From the NCBI RefSeq assembly GCF_000756775.1, contig NZ_CCSF01000001.1, forward strand, positions 3,596,001 to 3,660,000: 64,000 nucleotides of DNA, written 5' to 3'. This DNA comes from Pseudomonas saudiphocaensis. GTDB lineage: Bacteria > Pseudomonadota > Gammaproteobacteria > Pseudomonadales > Pseudomonadaceae. A program made the translations under genes and the position numbers. The notes under the pieces were generated by a model. That model saw nothing but the letters and a program-made list of their open reading frames with translations. It had not been told where the DNA came from and made no database searches. This document shows positions 11,517 through 21,133 of this stretch, in pieces; within the stretch, counting starts at the first letter, position 1; each line of letters begins with the position of its first letter.

Positions 11517-11608
11517 CGAGCTGGAAACCTAGAGCTGGAAGCTTGAAGTTGAAAGACGGAACAATCCTCCGCTTGCGACTTCGGGCTTCCAGCTTTTTGG
11601 CTTCTGCA
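11517..11608. repeat. Inverted repeat element A, copy 2
   Basis: Left arm GAGCTGGAA and AGCTGGAAGCTTGAAG; right arm CTTCGGGCTTCCAGCTTTTTGGCTTC. The right end is nearly identical to copy 1 (9719-9800). As in copy 1, it sits a few tens of bases upstream of a start codon within the same operon. Confidence 0.72.
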
Positions 11609-11679
11609 GGAGAGACCGGGTCCGATTCCCGCCACTCCCGCCAATTTCCCCCAAAGGCAACAGAGAGAAGGAAAACACC

Positions 11680-13785
11680 GTGAACCCGGTAATCAAGAAA
11701 TTTCAGTTCGGTCAGTCGACCGTAACCCTCGAGACTGGCCGTATTGCCCGTCAGGCCTCCGGCGCCGTCCTGGTCACCGTCGACAACGACGTGAGCGTGC
11801 TGGTCACCGTCGTTGGCGCCAAGACCGCCGACCCGAGCAAGGGCTTTTTCCCGCTGTCGGTCCATTACCAGGAAAAGACCTACGCTGCCGGCAAGATTCC
11901 GGGTGGCTTCTTCAAGCGTGAAGCGCGCCCGTCCGAAAAGGAAACCCTGACCTCGCGCCTGATCGACCGTCCGATCCGCCCGCTGTTCCCGGAAGGTTTC
12001 CAGAATGAAGTGCAGGTGATCTGCACCGTGGTATCGACCAGCAAGAAGACCGATCCGGACATTGCAGCGATGATCGGTACCTCGGCTGCGCTGGCCATCT
12101 CCGGTATTCCGTTCAACGGCCCCATTGGCGCCGCGCGCGTGGCTTTCCATCCGGAAACCGGCTACCTGCTGAACCCGACCTACGAGCAGCTCAAGGCTTC
12201 CAGCCTGGACATGGTCGTGGCCGGCACCAAGGACGCCGTCCTGATGGTGGAGTCCGAAGCCAAGGAGCTCACCGAAGACCAGATGCTGGGCGCGGTGCTG
12301 TTCGCCCACGACGAATTCCAGGTGGTTATCCAGGCCGTTGCCGAGCTGGCCGCCGAAGCCGGCAAGCCGACTTGGGACTGGCAGCCGCCGGCGGAAAACA
12401 CCGAGCTGCTCAACGCTATTCGCAGCGAGTTTGGCGAGGCGATTTCCCAGGCCTACACCATCACCATCAAGCAGGACCGCTATGCACGCCTGGGCGAGCT
12501 GCGCGAGCAGGTGGTTGCCCGCTTCGCCAAGGAAGAAGGTCAGCCTTCCGCGGGTGAAGTGAAGGATGCGTTCGGCGAGATCGAATACCGCACCGTTCGC
12601 GAGAACATCGTCAACGGCAAGCCGCGTATCGACGGCCGTGACACCCGTACCGTGCGTGGTCTGAACATCGAGGTCGGCGTGCTCGACAAGACCCACGGTT
12701 CCGCGCTGTTCACCCGTGGCGAAACCCAGGCACTGGTCGTAGCCACCCTCGGCACCGCCCGTGACGCACAGATCCTCGACACCCTGGAAGGCGAGAAGAA
12801 AGACCCCTTCCTGCTGCACTACAACTTCCCGCCGTACTCGGTCGGTGAGTGTGGTCGCATGGGCGCCACTGGCCGTCGCGAAATCGGTCACGGCCGTCTG
12901 GCCCGTCGTGGTGTTGCCGCAATGCTGCCGAGCGCTGACGAGTTCCCGTACACCATTCGCGTGGTTTCGGAGATCACCGAATCCAACGGCTCCAGCTCGA
13001 TGGCTTCCGTCTGCGGTGCTTCCCTGGCGTTGATGGACGCCGGTGTGCCGATGAAGGCGCCGGTGGCCGGTATCGCCATGGGCCTGGTCAAGGAAGGCGA
13101 CAAGTTTGCCGTACTGACCGACATCCTCGGTGACGAGGACCACCTGGGCGATATGGACTTCAAGGTGGCCGGTACCGCCAATGGCGTCACCGCGCTGCAG
13201 ATGGACATCAAGATCCAGGGCATCACCGAAGAGATCATGGAGCAGGCGCTGGAGCAGGCGCTGGAAGCGCGCCTGAACATCCTCGGCCAGATGAACCAGG
13301 TCATTTCCCAGTCGCGCAGCGAGCTGTCGGCCAACGCGCCGACCATGATTGCGATGAAGATCGATCAGGACAAGATCCGCGACGTGATCGGCAAGGGTGG
13401 CGCGACCATCCGTGGCATCTGCGAAGAAACCAAGGCCTCGATCGACATCGAAGACGATGGCTCGATCAAGATCTTTGGCGAAACCAAAGATGCGGCCGAG
13501 GCTGCCAAGCAGCGCGTGCTGGCCATCACGGCAGAAGCCGAGATCGGCAAGATCTACGTCGGCAAGGTGGAGCGCATCGTCGACTTCGGTGCCTTCGTCA
13601 ACATCCTGCCGGGCAAGGACGGTCTGGTGCACATTTCGATGTTGAGCGATCAGCGTGTCGAAAAAGTGACTGACATTCTGAAAGAAGGTCAGGAAGTCGA
13701 GGTGCTGGTGCTGGACGTGGACAACCGCGGTCGCATCAAGCTCTCGATCAAGGACGTTGCTGCGGCGAAGGCTTCCGAAGCCTGA
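11680..13785 (+). CDS. pnp: Polyribonucleotide nucleotidyltransferase (PNPase)
   Basis: 3'-5' phosphorolytic exoribonuclease and degradosome component. The 701 residues show two RNase PH domains (about 10-230 and 310-545, the second with [11 protein letters not shown] and MGLVKEG), a KH domain with [11 protein letters not shown] near 565, and an S1 domain ([25 protein letters not shown]) at the end. The start is GTG at 11680, preceded by AGAAGGA. A strong terminator follows. Confidence 0.98.
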   Translation: MNPVIKKFQFGQSTVTLETGRIARQASGAVLVTVDNDVSVLVTVVGAKTADPSKGFFPLSVHYQEKTYAAGKIPGGFFKREARPSEKETLTSRLIDRPIRPLFPEGFQNEVQVICTVVSTSKKTDPDIAAMIGTSAALAISGIPFNGPIGAARVAFHPETGYLLNPTYEQLKASSLDMVVAGTKDAVLMVESEAKELTEDQMLGAVLFAHDEFQVVIQAVAELAAEAGKPTWDWQPPAENTELLNAIRSEFGEAISQAYTITIKQDRYARLGELREQVVARFAKEEGQPSAGEVKDAFGEIEYRTVRENIVNGKPRIDGRDTRTVRGLNIEVGVLDKTHGSALFTRGETQALVVATLGTARDAQILDTLEGEKKDPFLLHYNFPPYSVGECGRMGATGRREIGHGRLARRGVAAMLPSADEFPYTIRVVSEITESNGSSSMASVCGASLALMDAGVPMKAPVAGIAMGLVKEGDKFAVLTDILGDEDHLGDMDFKVAGTANGVTALQMDIKIQGITEEIMEQALEQALEARLNILGQMNQVISQSRSELSANAPTMIAMKIDQDKIRDVIGKGGATIRGICEETKASIDIEDDGSIKIFGETKDAAEAAKQRVLAITAEAEIGKIYVGKVERIVDFGAFVNILPGKDGLVHISMLSDQRVEKVTDILKEGQEVEVLVLDVDNRGRIKLSIKDVAAAKASEA

Positions 13786-13837
13786 TTGACCGAAAGGCAG
13801 CTCGCAAGCCTGGCGTCATCAGGCATGCCGTTTGACC

Positions 13838-13867
13838 AAACGCCCCGACTCGTCGGGGCGTTTTGTT
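13838..13867 (+). terminator. Intrinsic terminator of the rimP-pnp operon
   Basis: Perfect 8-bp stem CGCCCCGA/TCGGGGCG (13841-13848 with 13853-13860), extended by AAA/TTT, with a four-base CTCG loop and a TTTTGTTTT tail. Confidence 0.95.
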
Positions 13868-13992
13868 TTCAGCGGGCAAACCTGTGCAACTTGCACGCTC
13901 TGGCACCGCAAAACATGCAAGGTGCTAGTGGCTTTAAGCCATTGCTGGTTTTCAAGTTATTGAAATTTAAGGCTTTTTTAAGCGTAAAAAAC

Positions 13993-14008
13993 TGGCATGC
14001 CGCTTGCG
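13993..14008 (+). promoter_or_regulatory. Sigma-54 (RpoN) promoter of the BON gene
   Basis: TGGCATG, four bases, TTGCG: the -24 GG and -12 GC are 10 bases apart, matching the sigma-54 consensus TGGCAYR-N4-TTGCW in all but the last base. The ATG of the BON protein lies 64 bases downstream. A hairpin CTGCGGT/ACCGCAG (14024-14030 with 14040-14046) lies in the leader. Confidence 0.75.
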
Positions 14009-14071
14009 ATATTTCCTGTGGATCTGCGGTCGGAGTAATACCGCAGTCATTTAAAAAACAGGAGTGCCATT

Positions 14072-14446
14072 ATGAATACAATCCAGAAATCTCTTACTGC
14101 TACCGCCATTGCTGCTGCCCTGAGCCTGCCTATGGCCGGTGCTGCCTTCGCCGACGTCAACCCAGCGGTGCAAAAGACCGATACGCTTATGCTGGCCGCT
14201 AACGACAACGTGGAAAAGGCTGGTGACGCCGTTTCCGATACCTGGATTACCACCAAGGTGAAATCAACCTTGCTGGCCGAGGATGCGACACCTGGCATGG
14301 ACATTGAAGTTGAAACCAAGGACGGCGTTGTTTCGCTTTCCGGTACCGTAGCCACTGAGGCCGAGCGTGAAATGGCCATCAACAAGGCCAAGGGCATCAA
14401 GGGCGTACGTGAAGTTTCCGCAGACGGTCTGAAAGCTGCTGACTAA
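14072..14446 (+). CDS. Periplasmic BON-domain protein (OsmY-like)
   Basis: The 124-residue protein has an N-terminal signal peptide (KSLTATAIAAALSLPMAGAAFA, probable cleavage after AFA near residue 27). One BON domain covers about residues 50-120: DTWITTKVKSTLL, DIEVETKDGVVSLSGTV, INKAKGIKGVREV. BON domains are thought to bind phospholipid surfaces, and OsmY-type proteins are induced by osmotic or envelope stress. E. coli OsmY has two BON domains; this has one. The RBS CAGGAG precedes the ATG by 8 bases. It is monocistronic with its own sigma-54-type promoter. The role is inferred from the family only. Confidence 0.9.
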   Translation: MNTIQKSLTATAIAAALSLPMAGAAFADVNPAVQKTDTLMLAANDNVEKAGDAVSDTWITTKVKSTLLAEDATPGMDIEVETKDGVVSLSGTVATEAEREMAINKAKGIKGVREVSADGLKAAD

Positions 14447-14516
14447 ACCGTTACCTTAAAGTGCTGATCGCCACTGTTGATGCAGGCATGGATGCCTCGT
14501 CAGCAGAGGCAAAGCC

Positions 14517-14825
14517 TTAACGCCCGCGCTCGCTGTCGATGCGGCGCAGGCGGTTCCCTTCGAAACGCAGGAAATGATACATGCCGTGCTTGGGCCCATA
14601 GGTCCATTCTTCGACCTGTACTTCCTGACGAAAGCCATAGTCATCCACGATCTGTTTGAAGCCTATCGGCGCTGCGCTGGCGGGTTCGCCGCACTTGGCC
14701 CGAACTTCAGTTGTAGAAGCATCCAGACTGACTAATGCACTGCCGCAACGGTAGGTCGAAGAGGCCTGGGCATTGCAAGCCACGCTGAGCAAGAACAGCG
14801 CGACAAGAGGCGGCACCTTACTCAT
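14517..14825 (-). CDS. DUF2845 secreted protein (paralogue 2)
   Basis: A 102-residue protein with an N-terminal signal peptide (PPLVALFLLSVACNAQA) and then TYRCGSALVSLDASTTEVRAKCGEPAS, EVQVEEWTYGP and FEGNRLRRI, the DUF2845 pattern. Two conserved Cys, in RCGS and KCGEP, could form a disulfide. The second ATG at 14825 is preferred because GAGGAG is 9 bases upstream, whereas the first ATG at 14831 is only 3 bases from it. It lies just downstream of a paralogue. Function unknown. Confidence 0.85.
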   Translation of the reverse strand: MSKVPPLVALFLLSVACNAQASSTYRCGSALVSLDASTTEVRAKCGEPASAAPIGFKQIVDDYGFRQEVQVEEWTYGPKHGMYHFLRFEGNRLRRIDSERGR

Positions 14826-14840
14826 GTTCATCCACTCCTC

Positions 14841-15134
14841 TCAGGGTGCACGGCGAAATTCTATCCGTATCAGGCGATTGCCCTGAAAGGTAAGAATGCT
14901 GAGCTTTCCGTTGGTAGGGCCGTAGAGCCACTCCTCGATAACCATTTCCTGCCTGACATTCGGCCCGAGGGTGTAGCCAACCAAATCACGTTGACTGGGT
15001 GCACCGCATTTGCGTTCGACCTCGAATGTCCGGTCGCCCGTACTTACAAGCTGAGTGCCGCAACGCAAGGTGTCGGCCTGGATGGCAGGGCTGCAGATCA
15101 CGCCGAGCAGCAATAGATGAAAGGGCCTGCGCAC
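14841..15134 (-). CDS. DUF2845 secreted protein (paralogue 1)
   Basis: A 97-residue protein with a short signal peptide (HLLLLGVICSPAIQA) and the DUF2845 features LRCGTQLVSTGDRTFEVERKCG, MVIEEWLYGP and TFQGNRLIRIEF. It is clearly related to its downstream neighbour; the pair looks like a tandem duplication. The start is GTG, directly after the TGA of the DUF748 gene and 8 bases after GGGGAG, which suggests translational coupling. Function unknown; likely periplasmic. Confidence 0.85.
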   Translation of the reverse strand: MRRPFHLLLLGVICSPAIQADTLRCGTQLVSTGDRTFEVERKCGAPSQRDLVGYTLGPNVRQEMVIEEWLYGPTNGKLSILTFQGNRLIRIEFRRAP

Positions 15135-18038
15135 TCATTCACTCCCCAAGTGCAGGGCGGTGGGAACTTGGCCGTTAGCTGCCGTTTCGCTGGTGCTGGT
15201 ATCAAGCAGATAGGCACGTGAAGCGTCGAGGCCGGTCTGATCGACCAGGTAATCCTTGATCGAATTGGCTCGCTCTCGGCTCAGCGCACGCAGCAGCGCG
15301 GTACTGTCGGCACGGCTGGCAATCACGGCGTCATGCATGTTCTGCAAGCGCTGTGCGTCATCGAGTTCTTTCCACTCCTCGGGGGGCTGCTGTTTCAGGC
15401 GGCTACGGTAGATGCCTTCGAGCAGGGCTGACTTGTCTTCTTCGCTGACCTCCAGCTGCGCTGCATCGGCCGGCACCTTGTCACCCCGCCGTTGCATCAT
15501 CCTGTACAGCGTCTCTTGATACTCGCGTTGTAACCACTGCTCGGCGAGCAGGGGACCGTCGGCCTGTGCCGAGCTTTGTCCTTCGATCTCCAGACGCAGC
15601 ACCGGACGCTCATTCAGTGCCTTGGCCAGGGTGTCGAGATTGCTGCGTGCCTGCGGGTCGAGCTCGCTGCTGCCGGGGGTGAACAGCACCTGGCTGAGGT
15701 CCACCTGATCACCATCCACCAGCCCTGCGAGAAACTTGAAGGGCGCCTGAACGGCACGGGTGATCAGGTTGCGCAGGGTCTGCCAGACAATGGGCATGAC
15801 ATCGAACTGCGGGTTGTTGAGGTCACCCTGTACCGGCAGCTCAATGGATATGGTGCCTTTGCTGTCCTTGAGCAGCGCCACCGCCAGGCGTACAGGCAGG
15901 TCGACGGCCTCGGGGCTGTCGACCTGTTCGCCGAGCTGCAACTGTTGCAGAACGACCTTGTTTTCAGCGTTGAGCTGGCCCTGCTGGATGCGGTAGTGAA
16001 GGTCCAGGTCCATTCGGCCTTTCTGGATGCGATAGCCGGCAAACTTGCCGGAGTAGGGCGATAGCGTGGTGAGTTCGACCTGTTTGAAGCTGGTTGCGAT
16101 GTCCAGGCTCTGCAGTGGGTCGAAGGGTGTCAGGCTGCCTTTGATCGTTACCGGCGCGTAGCGGTCAACTTTGCCAGCGATGTTCACTGAGGCCGGCTTT
16201 TGCTGATGATTGTCCAGTGTGCCGACTGCACCGTTGAGATCCTGCACGGCGGTAATGAAGGGTGGTCGCAGGCTGAGGTCGGAGAAGTTGGCCGAGCCGT
16301 CGTTGATGTTGATCCCGCCGATGCGAATAGCCAGCGGGGCTTCCTGCGACGATGTTCCGGCTGCGGCGTCATCCGCAGACGTTGCGCTCTTGTCCACCAG
16401 CAGGTCATTGATGTTGGTGGTGAGGTCGGGGTTGATGATGAAACGGGCATAGGGCTGAGTCAGATCGATACTCGCCATCTGCAATTGCTGTGAGTGCCGG
16501 TAGTCCAGCCCTTTGAGCTGCAGGCGTTGCCATTTGAGGAAGTCGCGGTTCTTAATGGTGTCCAGCGTATGCAGTTGGGTGACCTCGACGTCCCCGGTCA
16601 GGTTGAACGCCAGTGGTTCTGCTTCGGTCAGTTCGAGCTTCAATTGGCTGGCGAGAAAGCCGCTGCGCAACTCCAGATGCACGAAAGGCGTCAGGTAGGC
16701 CTGGGCTATGCGCAGGTCGATATCCTGGCTGTCGATGGCCAGCGTACCCGTCAATGGCGTCAGCTGCAGCTGGCCCTGCGCCTGCAGTGAGCCTCGATTG
16801 CCAATGCCGGTATCGAGTTTGAGTCCGAAAGGCGAGGTGCCGCGGCTGTCGAAATCGGAGACCTCAAGGTTCAGCGGCCCAACCTCCAGAGCCACTTCCT
16901 GCTCCGGAACACGATCGCTCAAGTGCAGTTGATAATCGCGAAGCTGCGCGCTCTGCAAAAGAACCTGCCATGCCTGTGCTGGCTCAGCATCCTCTGCTGC
17001 TTCAGGGGGCTCAGCTGCCGGTTCTTCTCCCTTGGAGCCGGCGAGCAGTTTCTGCCAGTTCAGCTCACCGTCGCGCTCGCGGGTTGCCCAGGTTTCGAGC
17101 TTCTGGCTGCTCAGCGCGCCGATGACAACCTGCTGTTTGGCCAAGTCCAGCGAGCTCTGGCTGATCTGAAGTTGCTCCAACCGCACCAGTGGTTGGCCGT
17201 CCGTGCTGTCGAGTTTGAACGGGGAAAGCTGCAGGCTCAGGTCGCTCAGCTGCAGTTCGGTGCCTTGTCCAAGGTCGAGGCGGTAATCACTGGCGAAGCT
17301 GGCTCGGCCTTCGACGAGCCTCAGGGGCAAGGCGTCCTGGGCGTAGGCCCAGAAATCCTTTAGCTGCAGGTTGCTGATCTTCAGCTGGCCGGATGAAGCT
17401 ATGGGCGACAGGCCGAACTGTCCAGTCCAGTCCACGCGTGCGCCGCTGGGGCCGGTGGCGACCAGGTTCGCAGCGGCCGAGTTATCCGCGCGGGTGGCGA
17501 AGTTGAGGAGCTCGAAGTTCAGGGAGTCGAGCAGAAAATCGATGGGCTCGGCGGGGCGCTGGTCGGCGAATCGAAGCGAGCCTTCTATCAATTGCAGCCG
17601 TCCGATGCTCAGAGCAAAGGGCTCTGCGTCGGCTTCGTCAGCTTGCTCTTCGCTGCTTTGCGGAAGGTTGAACAGTTGGCTCAGATTAAGCTCACCCTGT
17701 TTGTCGAACAGCACCTGGGTCTGCAGCCGCACCAATTCGAGGTCGGCGATCTGCAGCTCGCGGCGCCAGAGACTGCTCCACTCCAGATCCAGGAAGAGGC
17801 GTTCGAAGCCAAGCTGTTGCTGCCCCTCTTCGCCCAGGTGCAGGTTGAATAGCGTCAATTTGAGCGTGAAGGGGTTGAACTCGATCCGCTCCAGGCGCGC
17901 CGGAACGGTGGCGTACTGAACCAGTTGCTGGTTGATGATGCGCTGGGCGACGCCCGGCAGGATCAGAAAGCCGATCAGGCAGTAACAGGTCAAAGCGGCC
18001 ATCAGGCCGATGAGCGCGCGCTTTATTCCGGTTGGCAT
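15135..18038 (-). CDS. DUF748 / AsmA-like envelope protein
   Basis: A 967-residue protein anchored by an N-terminal membrane helix (about residues 8-30, ALIGLMAALTCYCLIGFLIL). The long periplasmic part is rich in beta-type repeats around RLERIEFNPFTLKLTLFNL and DINDGSANFSDLSL-like stretches, as in DUF748/AsmA-like proteins, a group linked to lipid transport between membranes. Near residues 780-830, LSQVLFTPGSSELDPQARSNLDTL resembles an OmpA-type peptidoglycan-binding segment. It heads an apparent operon with the two DUF2845 genes. The lipid-transport role is inference from the fold family. Confidence 0.85.
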   Translation of the reverse strand: MPTGIKRALIGLMAALTCYCLIGFLILPGVAQRIINQQLVQYATVPARLERIEFNPFTLKLTLFNLHLGEEGQQQLGFERLFLDLEWSSLWRRELQIADLELVRLQTQVLFDKQGELNLSQLFNLPQSSEEQADEADAEPFALSIGRLQLIEGSLRFADQRPAEPIDFLLDSLNFELLNFATRADNSAAANLVATGPSGARVDWTGQFGLSPIASSGQLKISNLQLKDFWAYAQDALPLRLVEGRASFASDYRLDLGQGTELQLSDLSLQLSPFKLDSTDGQPLVRLEQLQISQSSLDLAKQQVVIGALSSQKLETWATRERDGELNWQKLLAGSKGEEPAAEPPEAAEDAEPAQAWQVLLQSAQLRDYQLHLSDRVPEQEVALEVGPLNLEVSDFDSRGTSPFGLKLDTGIGNRGSLQAQGQLQLTPLTGTLAIDSQDIDLRIAQAYLTPFVHLELRSGFLASQLKLELTEAEPLAFNLTGDVEVTQLHTLDTIKNRDFLKWQRLQLKGLDYRHSQQLQMASIDLTQPYARFIINPDLTTNINDLLVDKSATSADDAAAGTSSQEAPLAIRIGGININDGSANFSDLSLRPPFITAVQDLNGAVGTLDNHQQKPASVNIAGKVDRYAPVTIKGSLTPFDPLQSLDIATSFKQVELTTLSPYSGKFAGYRIQKGRMDLDLHYRIQQGQLNAENKVVLQQLQLGEQVDSPEAVDLPVRLAVALLKDSKGTISIELPVQGDLNNPQFDVMPIVWQTLRNLITRAVQAPFKFLAGLVDGDQVDLSQVLFTPGSSELDPQARSNLDTLAKALNERPVLRLEIEGQSSAQADGPLLAEQWLQREYQETLYRMMQRRGDKVPADAAQLEVSEEDKSALLEGIYRSRLKQQPPEEWKELDDAQRLQNMHDAVIASRADSTALLRALSRERANSIKDYLVDQTGLDASRAYLLDTSTSETAANGQVPTALHLGSE

Positions 18039-18120
18039 GCGACGTGGATTCCAGACGATTGACTGCGTTGGAGTATGGCATGGGTCTCGGGTTCAGGTGT
18101 GCGCGGCCGCCAGCAATAGC

Positions 18121-19005
18121 TCAGCGTGGCGAGTGCAACGGGAGGCCCATACGGCGTCTGGCGCGATGTACTGAGCCATTGCGTACCGCCCAACGCAACA
18201 GTGGGGCGGTGCATCTGACCCCGAGCCGAATCAGCTGGCGCTGACGGGAACCTTGCTGGAGTCTGAACTGCTCGCTGGCCCAATCCGGTAGCAGCTCAAT
18301 GCCAGCCTGCATCATCAGGGCGCCGAAGGGCTTGGCCAGTGCGCTGGGTGCAGGTGCGTTGAGCAGAATGCGCAGAACCTCTTGCGAGCGCTCGTCGCAC
18401 TGCAATTGGGGGCGCAGTGTCTGGAAATAATTTGCCACTTCGTTGCGGCTGCGGGGTACGTCGCGGGCGCCGAGAGCTTCAGCGATCCGAGCAACTTCGG
18501 CGTAGTAGCGATCCTGCTCGCTGCCGGGCAACTCCGGGTTGAGGTAGCGCAGATGCGCCTTGAGGAAGCTGCTGACTTCGGCGACATGAACCCAGGTCAG
18601 CAGGTCGGGATCGCTGGCCGCATATGGACGCCCATCCGGCGCATGTCCCGTGACCTGCAGATGTATCGTGCGGACCCGCTCAATCAGACGCTGGGCATCG
18701 GCATGGCTGCCGAAGGTGGTGCCGGAGATGAACTGCCCGGTGCGGCGCAGGCGACCCAGCAAGTCCTGACGAAAGTTCGAATGATCCCAGACGCCGGCCA
18801 GGGCCAGCGGGTGCAATGCCTGCAGCAGCAGTGCCGAGATGCCGCCGATGAGCATTGAGGTGAAATCGCCATGCACTTTCCAGCACACCGAATCCGGGCC
18901 GAACAGCCCCGGATCGCCCGGCGGGTTTTCATAGTCCACACCGCCGATGGCCAGGCCGGTGAGGCTCTGTACCTGGGCTTCTATATGGCGGCGAACGAAT
19001 TCCAT
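18121..19005 (-). CDS. Oxygenase MpaB family protein (DUF2236)
   Basis: The 294-residue protein matches the DUF2236 / ER-bound oxygenase MpaB family, which includes latex-clearing rubber oxygenase. Family features are VHGDFTSMLIGGISALLLQALHPLALAGVWDHS near residues 40-75, and a conserved His/Asp region TWVHVAEVSSFL near 150. These proteins use a haem-like or metal centre; the substrate here is unknown. The ATG at 19005 was chosen because the longer frame from 19251 would overlap the pgi stop region. There are 113 bases between it and pgi upstream. Confidence 0.82.
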   Translation of the reverse strand: MEFVRRHIEAQVQSLTGLAIGGVDYENPPGDPGLFGPDSVCWKVHGDFTSMLIGGISALLLQALHPLALAGVWDHSNFRQDLLGRLRRTGQFISGTTFGSHADAQRLIERVRTIHLQVTGHAPDGRPYAASDPDLLTWVHVAEVSSFLKAHLRYLNPELPGSEQDRYYAEVARIAEALGARDVPRSRNEVANYFQTLRPQLQCDERSQEVLRILLNAPAPSALAKPFGALMMQAGIELLPDWASEQFRLQQGSRQRQLIRLGVRCTAPLLRWAVRNGSVHRARRRMGLPLHSPR

Positions 19006-19118
19006 GGCGGGCGGCGACAGTGTTGGAGGAGAGGACGAATGGTACCCGAACGCCTGGCTCACCGTAGAAGCGGCAACCGGACGGCGAGCGCCGTGCCATC
19101 CGGTTGCCAGGCGCAGCT

Positions 19119-20783
19119 TCAGCCGCGATGACGGCTGCGGAAGAAGTCGATCAAACCTTGGGTCGATGCATCGTCGGCTGGTGCCGCATCGAAGCTGGTC
19201 ATCTGGCCATAGACCACCTTGCCCAGATCCTTGCCAAGCTCGACGCCCCACTGGTCGAACGAGTTGATCCCCCAGATCACGCCTTGCACGAATACCTTGT
19301 GCTCATAGAGCGCGATCAGTGCGCCGAGACGGCCGGGGCTGATGGTTTCCATCACCACCGTGTTGCTTGGTCGGTTGCCGGGAATGACCTTGTGCGGCGC
19401 CAGACGCTGCACTTCGGCTTCGGGAAGTCCCTTGGCGCGCAACTCGGCTTCGGCTTCTTCACGGGTTTTACCGAGCATCAGCGCCTGGCTCTGGGACAGG
19501 CAGTTGGCGTAAAGCCACTCATGGTGATCGGCCACCGGGTTATGACTGACCACCGGGACGATAAAGTCCGCAGGAATCAGCGGTGTGCCCTGGTGCAACA
19601 GCTGGTGATAGGCGTGTTGGCCGTTGGCGCCGACGCCGCCCCAGATCACCGGCCCGGTACCGCAGGCAACGGGCGAACCGTCCTGACGCACGCTTTTGCC
19701 GTTGGACTCCATATCCAGCTGCTGCAGGTGCTGGACGAAGTTGCGCAGGTAATGGTCGTAGGGCAGGAAGGCGTAGCTTTGCGCGCCCCAGAAGTTCTGA
19801 TACCAGACGCCGAGCATGGCCAGCAGCACCGGCATGTTGCTTTCGAACGGCTCGGTAAGGAAATGCTGGTCCATGCTGTAGGCGCCGGAGAGCAGGTCCT
19901 TGAAGTTGGACATGCCGATGGCCAGCGCGATGGGCAGGCCGATGGCCGACCACAGCGAATAGCGTCCTCCGACCCAGTCCCACATGGGGAAGATGTTCTT
20001 TTCGCGAATGCCGAAGTCGACGGCCGCCTGGCGGTTGCTGGTTACCGCGACGAAATGGCGGTAGAGCTTTTCCTCGGTGCCGCCCTTGCCCAGGTACCAG
20101 CTACGTGCGGCCTGGGCGTTCTTCAGCGTCTCCAGGGTGCCGAAGGTCTTGCTGGAAATGATGAACAGGGTGGTCTCGGCGTTCAGTTTGGCAGTTACCT
20201 CACGGAACTCGCTGCCGTCGATGTTGGCCAGGTAATGGTTGCGCACGCCGTGCTGGGTAAACGGCAGCAGCGCCTCTGAAACCAGCTGGGGTCCGAGGAA
20301 GGAGCCGCCGATACCAATATTCACCACGTCGGTGATGGTCTTTTCGCTGTAGCCACGCCAAAGGTTGTTGTGGATGCGAGTGACGAAATCGGTCATCTGC
20401 GCCAGCGCGGTGTGGACCTCACGGACGATGTTCTTCCCGTCGACCATCACGCTGTCGCCCATTGGCCGGCGCAGGGCGGTGTGCAGAACCGGACGGTTTT
20501 CCGAAGCGTTGATCCGTTCGCCTTCGAACATGGCGCGGGTAGCCTGCTCGACTCCGGCTTCGCGCGCTAGGTTGACCAGCAGGGCGCGGGTTTCAGGCGT
20601 GATCAGATTTTTCGAGTAGTCGAGAAACAGGCCGCAGCAGGAAGCCGAGAGATCCTCGAAACGTGTTGGGTCTGACTTGAACGCCTCGCGCATGCTGAAG
20701 TTCTGCATGGCCAGCCGATGTTCTTCCAGGGCCTTCCAGGAGGGCAAGGCAGTAGCGTCGAGAGGGTGCTGATAGTAACTCAT
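19119..20783 (-). CDS. pgi: Glucose-6-phosphate isomerase
   Basis: Interconverts glucose-6-phosphate and fructose-6-phosphate. The 554 residues include the family signatures [40 protein letters not shown] and [15 protein letters not shown]. The ATG at 20783 yields [11 protein letters not shown]; the frame open further upstream has no family sequence. It lies downstream of panD on the same strand but behind a terminator. Confidence 0.97.
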   Translation of the reverse strand: MSYYQHPLDATALPSWKALEEHRLAMQNFSMREAFKSDPTRFEDLSASCCGLFLDYSKNLITPETRALLVNLAREAGVEQATRAMFEGERINASENRPVLHTALRRPMGDSVMVDGKNIVREVHTALAQMTDFVTRIHNNLWRGYSEKTITDVVNIGIGGSFLGPQLVSEALLPFTQHGVRNHYLANIDGSEFREVTAKLNAETTLFIISSKTFGTLETLKNAQAARSWYLGKGGTEEKLYRHFVAVTSNRQAAVDFGIREKNIFPMWDWVGGRYSLWSAIGLPIALAIGMSNFKDLLSGAYSMDQHFLTEPFESNMPVLLAMLGVWYQNFWGAQSYAFLPYDHYLRNFVQHLQQLDMESNGKSVRQDGSPVACGTGPVIWGGVGANGQHAYHQLLHQGTPLIPADFIVPVVSHNPVADHHEWLYANCLSQSQALMLGKTREEAEAELRAKGLPEAEVQRLAPHKVIPGNRPSNTVVMETISPGRLGALIALYEHKVFVQGVIWGINSFDQWGVELGKDLGKVVYGQMTSFDAAPADDASTQGLIDFFRSRHRG

Positions 20784-21079
20784 GGGGTGCGGCTTCCTTT
20801 GCGTGGCGGACTGACTGCACGGTTGCTGTAGCGGCTGCATGCGCTGGTAGTTGCCAGGCTCGATCCGGAAACATCCGATCATGCAAGCGCATTCTTCCTG
20901 AATCCTGTAGCTGCGGGCCGCTGCGCAGTGTTCGAAGCGGCGGCGATACATCCGGTGTCGCAGACTGGTCTGACTGGAAAAAACGCTCTGCGTTCCGAAG
21001 CTGTCGTGCCGCTTCGCTAGCGCCGGGTGCAGCTGCGAAACCATTGCAGATTCACCCGCCAAGTAAAACCCCCGGATAG
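20784..21079. other. pgi leader region, no gene seen
   Basis: Together with the terminator and its flanks (to 21133) this is about 350 bases upstream of pgi. I see no ORF, tRNA or clear promoter consensus in it on either strand. The pgi promoter should lie here. Confidence 0.5.
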
Positions 21080-21115
21080 TAAAAAGCCCGCGACGCGCTG
21101 GGCGTTGCGGGCTTT
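21080..21115 (-). terminator. Terminator after panD
   Basis: On the - strand AAGCCCGC pairs with GCGGGCTT (21084-21091 with 21107-21114), followed by TTTTAC. It closes the panB-panC-panD transcript, 19 bases past the panD stop. Confidence 0.85.
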
Positions 21116-21133
21116 CGGGGTGGTGCGCTGCGA

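Noticed and set aside
11616-11643. tRNA 3'-end-like sequence (CCGGG TCCGATT CCCGC then CACTCCC GCCA) just before pnp, resembling an attachment-site remnant
   Set aside because: The T stem has a mismatch, the T loop has TCC instead of TTC, and there is no 5' half, integrase or mobile element nearby. I regard it as chance or an old relic.
13786-14202. 138-residue frame beginning after pnp
   Set aside because: It runs through the pnp terminator and the sigma-54 promoter and overlaps the BON gene in another frame.
19104-20279. 391-residue + strand frame
   Set aside because: Antisense shadow of pgi; composition is low in hydrophobic order and has no RBS. Frames at 21167-22645 and 28806-29738 are rejected for the same reason (antisense to panC and cbrA).
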